Shown here: positions 8,054-15,203 of the stretch, in pieces
Numbering within the stretch: the stretch's first letter is position 1
Layout: each line of letters starts with the position of its first letter
Assembly: GCA_944321715.1 (NCBI GenBank)
Contig: CALUMJ010000015.1
Coordinates: forward strand, 1-46,066
Source of the DNA: an uncultured Muribaculaceae bacterium
GTDB taxonomy: Bacteria > Bacteroidota > Bacteroidia > Bacteroidales > Muribaculaceae
Reading direction: 5' to 3'
DNA: 46,066 nucleotides
The notes under the pieces: generated by a model
The model's input: the letters and a program-made list of their open reading frames with translations, nothing else
Told to the model about the DNA's origin: nothing
Database searches by the model: none
Made by a program: the position numbers and the translations under genes

Positions 8054-10279
8054 TCAATACCATTTTACATGTTTATTACCCATTTCAATTTCAAGTGTGC
8101 CGCCAGCTACGATGTCGGCATGGTCGAGCCATGCCTTGTCGTATGGTTGCCCGTTGAGTTTAATGTTTTGAATATATTTGTTGTTCTCTGAATTGTTGCG
8201 AGCGATTATTGTAAATGTTCCGCCCTCTACGGCGATTTCTACCTTGTCGAATAGCGGAGAACCAAAGTAGTATCGGCTTGAAGCGGGATTGACTTGATAG
8301 AAACCCATTGCCGAGAGCAAGTACCATGCCGACATTGCGCCCACATCTTCGTTGCCACACAATCCATCGGGCGCGGTCGTGTAGAGCGTGCCGAGGATTT
8401 GTCGCACACGGTCGGCGGTTTTCCATGGCTCGCCGAGCATGGTGTAGAAATATGCAATGTGGTGGCTGGGTTCGTTGCCGTGGGCATATTGGCCAATCAT
8501 TCCCGATATGTCGGGCGATATGTCGGCACCTTCGAGTGCCGAACTCACGGTGAACAGTGAATCAAGCTTTGCAATAAAAATATCGTTTGATGGAAAACAA
8601 CTTGCAAGCCCACGCAAGTCGTGCGGAACGAGAAATGTGTATTGCCACGCATTTCCTTCGCAATAATCGTCGTTGCGGTGGTCGGACGACAGCGGATTGA
8701 AAGGCTCGCTGAAACGGCCGTTGCTGTCTTTCCCTCGCATGAAGCGGGTTGCAGGGTCGAAATGGTGCCGATAGCTGCGGCTGCGCTTCAAGAAATAATT
8801 ATACCCTACTGTGTCGCCGGCCATTTGGGCTACTTGTGCCACACAGCGGTCGGCAATGTCATATTCCATGTCGAATGCCACTGATTCTTTCATTTTATCG
8901 CAAGGAATGTAACCTAATTGCTTGCGCCACTTCATGCCACGCTCGTCGAGCATTGCCGATTGGCGCATCGCATCGTAGGCACGGCCGATGTCGTCGGCAT
9001 AGCCTTTGATTGCGGCATCGGCAAGTATGCAGATGCCGGGGTTGCCTACCATGGTGTTGGTTTCGCATCCCATGAGGTGCCACACAGGCAGCTTGCCTTG
9101 CTGGTCGTGTATTGCAAGGAATGTATTCACCACGTTGCGGGTGAGTTGCGGGTGAATGATTGCCATCAGCGGGTGGGCGGCACGGTAGGTATCCCAGCAC
9201 GAGAATGTGGTGTAACAAGTGAAGTCGTCGCTGTGGTGGTTTTTCCCGTCGGCTCCTCGGTAATCTCCGTTGACATCGCAGAACACCGATGGTGCTACCA
9301 TCGTGTGGTACATGGCTGTGTAGAATATTTCACGTTGAGTGGCATCGTCGGTGGTGATTTTTATTTTGGCCAGCTCGCTATTCCATGCACTGTCGGCCTG
9401 GGCCACGCAACGGTCGAAATTCCAGTGAGGTAGTTCGGCATTCAAGTTAAGCAATGCGTTGTCGGTCGATGTAGGTGACAGTGCCACTTTCACGTACACA
9501 GGGTCGCCCGGTTGTGCGGCGATGTTGGCGCGGGCATATAGTGCAGTGCCTTGGCAGCTATCGGTGGCAGTGGTAGCCGTGCCGTCGGCATAGAAGTCGA
9601 GCGACACGATGGGCGTTGAAAACTCGGCAACGAAATATATGCGCTGGTCGCTTGCCCAACCTCTTGAATACCGGTATCCAGCGAGCATGGTGTCGCTGAT
9701 GCGCTTCACCATGGCTTGGGTGGGGCGGTCCCACCCACCGCCATTCTGCAAGTCGATGACTATTGCGGCACTGTCGGGATTGGAAAATGTGTATTTGTGG
9801 AAACCCACGCGGCTTGTTGCTGTGAGTTCCACATCTATGTTGTAGCGAGTAAGCCGTGTAGCATAATATCCCGGGTGCGCAGTTTCGCATGAGCGGTCGG
9901 AGTATGACCATAGTCCCGATTCAGGGTTGCGGGCATTGCCGCGGGCATATTTTACAGTGCCGTTCACAGGCATCAGCGTCACATCGTGCAGGTCGCCTAT
10001 GCCTGTGCCGCTAAGGTGGGTGTGGGGGAAGCCGATGACTGTGGAATCGGTTATGTGGTAGCCCGAACACCAATCCCATTCCTGTGGGATACTTGTCGGC
10101 CCGAGTTGCACAAGTCCGAACGGCACATTTGCACCATAGAACACATGGCCATGCCCACCAGTGCCTATTCGTGGGTTGACGTATTGCGTAAAGCTTTTGC
10201 CATGTTCCGCATTGTCGGTAACGGTGCATGATGCAACAGCGATTAACAGCGATAATATAATTGTAGTGGCGGTTTTCAT
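8054..10279 (-). CDS. GH92 alpha-mannosidase, lipoprotein (second of three)
   Basis: The protein has 741 residues. The N-terminus MKTATTIILSLLIAVASC is a lipoprotein signal with the lipidated Cys18 expected in ASC. FTQYVNPRIGTGGHGHVFYG is the classical GH92 opening. EGNAWQYTF (near 530) and GNEDVGAMSAWY (near 645) carry the catalytic/Ca residues, and YAHGNEPSHH precedes them as in characterised enzymes. Of the three GH92 copies this is closest to canonical alpha-1,2-mannosidases, an impression from motifs only. The ATG overlaps the stop of the upstream GH92 gene (ATGA at 10276-10279), which suggests translational coupling. It probably acts at the cell surface or outer membrane. Confidence 0.96.
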   Translation of the reverse strand: MKTATTIILSLLIAVASCTVTDNAEHGKSFTQYVNPRIGTGGHGHVFYGANVPFGLVQLGPTSIPQEWDWCSGYHITDSTVIGFPHTHLSGTGIGDLHDVTLMPVNGTVKYARGNARNPESGLWSYSDRSCETAHPGYYATRLTRYNIDVELTATSRVGFHKYTFSNPDSAAIVIDLQNGGGWDRPTQAMVKRISDTMLAGYRYSRGWASDQRIYFVAEFSTPIVSLDFYADGTATTATDSCQGTALYARANIAAQPGDPVYVKVALSPTSTDNALLNLNAELPHWNFDRCVAQADSAWNSELAKIKITTDDATQREIFYTAMYHTMVAPSVFCDVNGDYRGADGKNHHSDDFTCYTTFSCWDTYRAAHPLMAIIHPQLTRNVVNTFLAIHDQQGKLPVWHLMGCETNTMVGNPGICILADAAIKGYADDIGRAYDAMRQSAMLDERGMKWRKQLGYIPCDKMKESVAFDMEYDIADRCVAQVAQMAGDTVGYNYFLKRSRSYRHHFDPATRFMRGKDSNGRFSEPFNPLSSDHRNDDYCEGNAWQYTFLVPHDLRGLASCFPSNDIFIAKLDSLFTVSSALEGADISPDISGMIGQYAHGNEPSHHIAYFYTMLGEPWKTADRVRQILGTLYTTAPDGLCGNEDVGAMSAWYLLSAMGFYQVNPASSRYYFGSPLFDKVEIAVEGGTFTIIARNNSENNKYIQNIKLNGQPYDKAWLDHADIVAGGTLEIEMGNKHVKWY

Positions 10280-12636
10280 CGTGTCATTGTCGTGTTTGGC
10301 TTGTCGCCCATTGTCAGTTTCAGCGTACCGCCTTTGACGATTTCGTTGTAAGGCAGCGAATATTCATTTAAGGCTATGCCGTTTAGATTAATGTTTTGAA
10401 TGTATATGTTGTCGGGGCTGTTGTTTTCGACTTCGATTACAAATGGCTGTGCGCGAGTGGGTACGGCGACTGAGATGCGGTCAAACACCGGGCTGCCGAT
10501 TTGGTATGATGGACAGCGGTCGCTAAGTCCCTTGACATCGAAAAGACCGATTGACGACATCACATACCATGCACCCAATTGCCCCTGGTCTTCGTCCTGC
10601 CCATATCCATAGCCATGTATTTCCTCTGTACCATAAAACTCGTTGCAGATGGTGCGCACCCATTTTTGTGTCAGCCACGGGCAGCCTGAGAAATTGAAGA
10701 GCCACGAAATGTGCAAGTTGGGCTGGTTGCCGTGGTTATACACGCCCGATATGCCAGCAAAAGCATCGACCGTGGTTCCGCCGCCAAACACATTGCCACG
10801 CGAAACGATGAATATGCTGTCGAGGCGAGTGTTGAAGCGTTCCGAGCCAATCAGTTCGACAAGTTCACGGGGCTTGTGTGGCACATAGAATGTGTATTGC
10901 CACGCATTCCCTTCCTGAAATCCCACCCACGGGCGAGATGGGTCGAATGGCTCGATAAAGTGCCCTTGCTTGTCGCGTGGTCGCATGAAACCGCTCTGTG
11001 GGTCATAGATTCGCTTCCAGCCGTCGGCAAGGTAGGCAAGAGTGTCGCTGTCGGTATTCTTGCCGAGCGATGCGGCGAATTGCCCCACAGCGTATGCGCT
11101 GAAGCTGTATTCGAGCGTGTGTGATGCTCCGAATGGCGAGCCGTCGCGGTGATACTCGTCGTTGACGCCAGTGCTTGGCACGTAGGGCGAATATCCGTGT
11201 TGCACGAAAGCTCCAGCATCGGCCTTGCCAGCGCCGAGGGGGCGTCCTATCCAGCCCAGTTCGTTTTTTCGTGCGGCTTCGTAGGCGGTTTCCACCGATT
11301 CGCAAGGCAACAGTCCACAATTATAAGCCCCGGCAATTATAAGCCCCATGAAGTTGGTGCCTACCCCCGACACGTAACGGCTGCAAGCAATGCCGTCGGC
11401 CAGCCAGCCAGTTTCTCGGTAAACGAGTAGCTGGCTTTGAATGAAATCGGTATAGTATTCGGGATACGCCAACGCCCATAGCAGCGACAAATTCCAATAT
11501 CCGCCCCATACGGCATCGGTGTTGTAATGGTTGTGTACAGGGGCATTGGTGTTTGGGTCGATGGGTATTTGCCCTATTGAGCCGTCGTTGCGAGGGTAAG
11601 CTCCATTGACATCGCTTGCCAATCCGCGCCCAAGCAGGGCGTGGAACAACCCGGTGTAAAACTTGGTGCGGTCGGCATCGCTACCACCTTCCACCATGAT
11701 GCGGCCCAATGCCGTTTCCCATGCTTGTGAGGCAAGCTGGTGTGCGGTGTCGAAGTCGAGGTCGGCGGCCTCGGTGAGCAAGTTGTTGCGGGCATTTTCG
11801 ATTGATGTGTATGACACTCCTACTTTCACTTCGATTACACGGTCGGCTTTGCCTCGTGTGTCGAAGTTAAAATAAAGTCCTGCGCCTATGCCGCTTGCCT
11901 CGGTCGATGATGGGTCGGTTGTGTTGCCGTTGAATGCGCCGCACGACACTGGCAAGTGGTCGATGTGGGCATGGAAAAATATCTTGATGTCGGCTCCTTG
12001 TTGGTATTTCTGCACGTATGCGGGTTCAGTCACGACATACCCTTCGACTATTCCGGCGCCGCAGTATCGGACGTATGCATCTTTTACCGGGCCGCTTTCG
12101 CCCCAGCGATGCCCGATGTCAAAGAGCAAGTGTGCACTATCGGTTGGTGGATAGGTGTATCTGTGGAAACCCACACGCTGCGTTGCGGTCAGTTCGGCCG
12201 TGATGTCATAGTCTTTCAACACCACCGAGTAGTATCCGGCCGCTGCGTGTTCGTCGCATTTGTCGAAAGCCGAGCGGTAACCGTCGTCGCTCCCGTCGAG
12301 TGAGCCAGGAACAGTTTTCAATGCGCCTGTTGTGGGCATCAGCGATATGCCGCCCACTTGAAATTCGTGCAGGCACACAAATCCCTCGATACTGTTGTGC
12401 CTTGCATCGTAGCCGACGGCCTGCCAGCCATCTTTGTTGCCAAGGCTGCCGTTGGTCGATGGTGCGACTTTTGCCATGCCGAATGGCACTGCTGCCGGAG
12501 TGTAGAAAAACCAGCGGCTATGGGCTGTGCCGATGCCGGGGTTAACGTAGTCGGTCACAGACTTGGCATGTGTCGGCATTATGCCGGTAAGCAGGTATAG
12601 AACGATTAAGGCGGTTATCAATGGTATATGTTTCAT
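10276..12636 (-). CDS. GH92 alpha-mannosidase (third of three), first gene of operon
   Basis: With the start at ATG 12634-12636 the protein has 786 residues and begins with a signal peptide (MKHIPLITALIVLYLLTGIM, cut near THAKS). A more upstream in-frame ATG at 12702 would lie before the promoter (-7 box at 12663-12670), so it is rejected. GH92 features include VTDYVNPGIGTAHSRWFF, EGNAWQYTF and GQDEDQGQLGAWY (near 685). The usual G-H-G of the N-terminal motif is replaced by AHSRW, a divergent subfamily. It is the promoter-proximal gene and is coupled by an ATGA overlap to the next GH92. Three divergent GH92 genes in one operon imply stepwise removal of differently linked mannose. Confidence 0.94.
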   Translation of the reverse strand: MKHIPLITALIVLYLLTGIMPTHAKSVTDYVNPGIGTAHSRWFFYTPAAVPFGMAKVAPSTNGSLGNKDGWQAVGYDARHNSIEGFVCLHEFQVGGISLMPTTGALKTVPGSLDGSDDGYRSAFDKCDEHAAAGYYSVVLKDYDITAELTATQRVGFHRYTYPPTDSAHLLFDIGHRWGESGPVKDAYVRYCGAGIVEGYVVTEPAYVQKYQQGADIKIFFHAHIDHLPVSCGAFNGNTTDPSSTEASGIGAGLYFNFDTRGKADRVIEVKVGVSYTSIENARNNLLTEAADLDFDTAHQLASQAWETALGRIMVEGGSDADRTKFYTGLFHALLGRGLASDVNGAYPRNDGSIGQIPIDPNTNAPVHNHYNTDAVWGGYWNLSLLWALAYPEYYTDFIQSQLLVYRETGWLADGIACSRYVSGVGTNFMGLIIAGAYNCGLLPCESVETAYEAARKNELGWIGRPLGAGKADAGAFVQHGYSPYVPSTGVNDEYHRDGSPFGASHTLEYSFSAYAVGQFAASLGKNTDSDTLAYLADGWKRIYDPQSGFMRPRDKQGHFIEPFDPSRPWVGFQEGNAWQYTFYVPHKPRELVELIGSERFNTRLDSIFIVSRGNVFGGGTTVDAFAGISGVYNHGNQPNLHISWLFNFSGCPWLTQKWVRTICNEFYGTEEIHGYGYGQDEDQGQLGAWYVMSSIGLFDVKGLSDRCPSYQIGSPVFDRISVAVPTRAQPFVIEVENNSPDNIYIQNINLNGIALNEYSLPYNEIVKGGTLKLTMGDKPNTTMTR

Positions 12637-12651
12637 ATCTGTTAAAAGGCT

Positions 12652-12705
12652 TAATTGTATGACAAAGTTAACCCACGGCGAGCGTAAATGCAAATCTCGC
12701 ACGGC
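12652..12705. repeat. 54-bp direct repeat, copy 1 (contains operon promoter)
   Basis: These 54 bases are identical to 13409-13462. They contain the complete -33/-7 promoter of the GH92 operon. Identity stops abruptly on both sides, marking the edges of a duplication or insertion event that encloses 12706-13408. Confidence 0.92.
12663..12694 (-). promoter_or_regulatory. Promoter of the GH92-acetyltransferase-GH84 operon
   Basis: On the minus strand the -33 TTTG (12691-12694) is followed after exactly 20 nt by the -7 TAACTTTG (12663-12670). The predicted start near 12655 gives a leader of about 20 nt to the ATG at 12636. A short inverted element GCGAG/CTCGC lies between the boxes and could be an operator. 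Confidence 0.75.
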
Positions 12706-12849
12706 AACTCAATGCTTTTTGGGGCTACGTTGATAGAAGATGTTAATAAACATAATTGGCTGTGAGTATGGAATTACATCTCTGAGCGATTTTTCATGTA
12801 AAAGGAGCAGAAACAGTGCAAAACTTTCGTTTTCGATAAGTCAAATTAT

Positions 12850-12857
12850 TACTTTTG
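12850..12857 (+). promoter_or_regulatory. Candidate -7 element for the remnant gene
   Basis: TACTTTTG fits TAnnTTTG, and a TTTC about 24 nt upstream is a weak -33 box. It precedes the short reading frame MMEIDNQAYNG at 12874 and the remnant at 12902. It probably belonged to the intact ancestor of the remnant gene. Confidence 0.45.
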
Positions 12858-12901
12858 CGAGTCAAAGAGCTAAATGATGGAAATAGACAATCAAGCTTAT
12901 A

Positions 12902-13264
12902 ATGGATGAATGCCGGAAAGCAGGCTTGCCCGACCCAGAATACCACACTGATGCAACAGAAGTCAGGCTTGTTTTCAAATATCAGAGAGAACAAACCGCA
13001 GGTCATGTAACAGGACAAGAAACAGGACAAGAAACAGGACAAGTTATGTTACTTGTCCGCTGCATTGCGCAAGAAGCCTTGTCTTTGAAAGAAATCATGG
13101 AGCGTTTGGGGCTTAAAGGTCGTGACAATTTCCGTAAGTCTTATTTGGTTCCGGCCATGGAAGACGGTGTCGTGGAGCAGACCCATCCTGAAAACCCGAA
13201 ACACAGAGGCCAGAAGTATCGTCTTACCGAACGTGGCAGGAAGTTGTTGAAGGGTAGTGAATAA
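12902..13264 (+). pseudogene. C-terminal remnant of an AlbA_2/HATPase-type ATP-binding winged-helix protein
   Basis: The readable 120 residues begin inside the usual end of an ATP-binding (HATPase_c_4, 'divergent AAA') domain: MDECRKAGLPDPEY then EVRLVFKYQ. A TGQ-repeat linker follows (VTGQETGQETGQV, encoded by a 12-bp tandem repeat at about 13008-13044). The end is a winged helix (LSLKEIMERLGLKGRDNFRKSYL, then YRLTERGRKLL). Intact members are about 400-500 aa, so the N-terminal three quarters is missing. A promoter-like box and a start MMEIDNQAYNG lie just upstream in another frame, as if an internal deletion joined the two ends near 12898. It sits between two copies of a 54-bp repeat. Family call is by motif memory. 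Confidence 0.65.
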
Positions 13265-13408
13265 CATGCGAAGAAGGAAAAAGAAATATCACGGGTACTA
13301 TTGACTTCGTTGTCTGGAGATGTGAATAAGCATAGCTGTTTTGTGGATAGGAGGTCGCATCGTTGTATCATCCGATTTTGAGTGGCACAATGATGAAGTC
13401 GTGAGGTA

Positions 13409-13462
13409 TAATTGTATGACAAAGTTAACCCACGGCGAGCGTAAATGCAAATCTCGCACGGC
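13409..13462. repeat. 54-bp direct repeat, copy 2 (duplicated promoter)
   Basis: It is identical to 12652-12705 and contains the same minus-strand promoter (-33 at 13448-13451, -7 at 13420-13427). This copy fires leftward into the 3' end of the remnant gene, so it would make an antisense transcript or extend the operon leader. It ends 3 nt before the stop of the ATP-grasp-like gene. Confidence 0.9.
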
Positions 13463-13464
13463 GG

Positions 13465-14658
13465 TTAATGCGTTTTGGCGGTGAGATGGGCGAGGAAGCG
13501 GCTATCGGGGTAGATGGGAGTTAACTGCAGGAAGCCCGAGGCGATTTTGCCATTGGCAGTTTGCAATGGATTTACCTTTGTAGCAGCGGCGATTGCAGCC
13601 TTGAGCTGGTCGGGCGACTTGTAGTAGCTGACACTTAATGTCGCCATTGACCCTGGAGCGAGATATTGGTTGGCTATGGCTACGGTTACGGCTCCCATTG
13701 TCATGCGCAGGTTAATTTCGACACATGGATTGAGTTTCACCAAGCCGTCGCTATCCTTGTATAGCATCATGTCGATGCCTATGCAGCCATTGTAGTGTGG
13801 GGCAATCAGGTCGGTGAGAATGTCGCAGAGGGCTTCTCGCGTTGCCGCGATTAATTCGGGTTGCCCAAGGTTGCTGGCAATGGCTTGCTCCAAGACGAGT
13901 CGTGGTGCGACGATTCCGTGGTCGTAGGAACAATGACTGTCGTTTGTGAAAATCGAGTAACCAGCAAACCGGGCGATACCGTTGAGGCATGTAAACTCCA
14001 TTGCGAAGTCCATCGTCTTGTCGAGCGGAACTTCACATAAGATTGAGCCTTGTCGGTTGATGATGCCTTGTGCCCACGTCGTGAAATTGCGGCTGTCGGC
14101 ATCGAGTACGCGGTAAACTCCTTTGCCGCTGCCCGACCAAGGGGCTTTGATGTAGCATGCGGGATAAAGCGTGTTGAAGTGCTTGATTTCATAGACACTG
14201 CGCACCTCCACAGGGCGTGGCGGAAATTCCATGTCGATTTTTTCGGCGAGCATGTCGAGCAGCTTGATGCCTGTCCGGCGGTGTGCCAATTGTTGCAAAT
14301 CGGCGACTTGCTGCCGCGATGGCAGGTCGCCCGGGGCTACACAGGCATTGAGCAGCCGTCCGCGCAAATCAAGGTCCCAACCCCACGGGTGGTAAATGCT
14401 GTGGCGGCATTGTAACTTGTTGATGGCGACAGGAGAGGCGGCCAGTCCCATCAATTGGCGCATCTGTTGCAGCCAAAGTGCGTCGTCAGCAACATTTTGC
14501 GATAATATGTCGGCACTTCCGTCTGTTGTGCAATACCATGCCGGCAGCATCTGCAAGTCGCGACGCAGCAATTGCGCCAAAGGGGGCGCAGTGTAGCCTT
14601 CGGTGCCGTATGCCATGGCGAGGTCGTGTTCGGGGTTGAATATGTAGGTATTTACCAC
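13465..14658 (-). CDS. ATP-grasp-like protein of unknown function
   Basis: I choose GTG at 14656-14658, giving 397 residues starting VNTYIFNPEHDLAMAYG. The open frame extends further upstream only through the merR gene. The start then lies 11 nt after the merR stop. KAPWSGSGKGVYRV (near 175) resembles an ATP-grasp glycine-rich loop, and NGCIGIDMML followed by LNPCVEINLRMTMG (about 290-320) resembles the metal-binding Asp/Glu-x-Asn end of ATP-grasp ligases. I know similar Bacteroidales proteins with the NPEHDLA opening but no assigned function. It could ligate a carboxylate to an amine; substrate unknown. It is co-transcribed with the MerR regulator. Confidence 0.7.
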   Translation of the reverse strand: MVNTYIFNPEHDLAMAYGTEGYTAPPLAQLLRRDLQMLPAWYCTTDGSADILSQNVADDALWLQQMRQLMGLAASPVAINKLQCRHSIYHPWGWDLDLRGRLLNACVAPGDLPSRQQVADLQQLAHRRTGIKLLDMLAEKIDMEFPPRPVEVRSVYEIKHFNTLYPACYIKAPWSGSGKGVYRVLDADSRNFTTWAQGIINRQGSILCEVPLDKTMDFAMEFTCLNGIARFAGYSIFTNDSHCSYDHGIVAPRLVLEQAIASNLGQPELIAATREALCDILTDLIAPHYNGCIGIDMMLYKDSDGLVKLNPCVEINLRMTMGAVTVAIANQYLAPGSMATLSVSYYKSPDQLKAAIAAATKVNPLQTANGKIASGFLQLTPIYPDSRFLAHLTAKTH

Positions 14659-14669
14659 GAGTAAGAGTG

Positions 14670-15020
14670 TTATCGGTCGAAACGGATTGAGTCGAGTGCT
14701 TCTTTCAATTTCATTATTTGGTTGCGGATTTCGCGCAACCTGTCGATGACTTCGATGCGCTTCGACACGTTGTCGCGGTTGCGGTTGATTTCGGCACAGG
14801 CAGCCTCGATTTTCATGCCTTTTTCTTTGACTAAGTATTGCACCAATCTCACATTCTCGATGTCGTGAGGCGTGTAATAGCGCGTGTTGCCATCGCTGCG
14901 TTTGGGTCGTATTGAGCTGAAACGCCTTTCCCAATAGCGCAGCGTGGTGAGCGAGAGTCCGAGCATCTGCGACACTTCGCTTATCCTGTAATATTTCTTG
15001 CTATATTCATCGACCGACAT
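14670..15020 (-). CDS. MerR-family transcriptional regulator
   Basis: With the start at ATG 15018-15020 the protein has 116 residues. YYRISEVSQMLGLSLTTLRYWERRF is the MerR helix-turn-helix, followed by the wing with NTRYYTPHDIENVRLVQYLV and a C-terminal coiled coil (about 75-115). There is no ligand-binding extension and no Cys cluster, so it is of the small type that senses through dimerisation or a partner. An in-frame ATG at 15107 would precede the likely promoter (-7 TATTTTTG at 15063-15070) and adds an unlike, basic extension. It is divergent from alaS and 11 nt upstream of the ATP-grasp-like gene. A MerR next to alaS seems frequent in Bacteroidales (memory). Confidence 0.88.
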   Translation of the reverse strand: MSVDEYSKKYYRISEVSQMLGLSLTTLRYWERRFSSIRPKRSDGNTRYYTPHDIENVRLVQYLVKEKGMKIEAACAEINRNRDNVSKRIEVIDRLREIRNQIMKLKEALDSIRFDR

Positions 15021-15062
15021 ATAAGGCGGGGTTGGACAGTGGTATGTGCGTATTCTTTTTTG

Positions 15063-15070
15063 CAAAAATA
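15063..15070 (-). promoter_or_regulatory. -7 element of merR
   Basis: Minus-strand TATTTTTG matches TAnnTTTG and lies about 43 nt before the chosen merR start. No clear -33 TTTG is seen at the usual distance. Confidence 0.45.
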
Positions 15071-15203
15071 ACAATATTGGAGTATTTTTGTGAAGTTTTT
15101 TTGGCAAAAAATGGTATTGTGGACGCGTAAGTTACAAGAAATTAATGCGTTGCCGCAATATTGACGCATAGAAATAGTAAAATAACATATATAACAACGA
15201 AAC

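Noticed and set aside
12636-12702. Longer start for the first GH92 protein (ATG at 12702)
   Set aside because: It precedes the predicted promoter and adds a non-signal sequence before a clear signal peptide.
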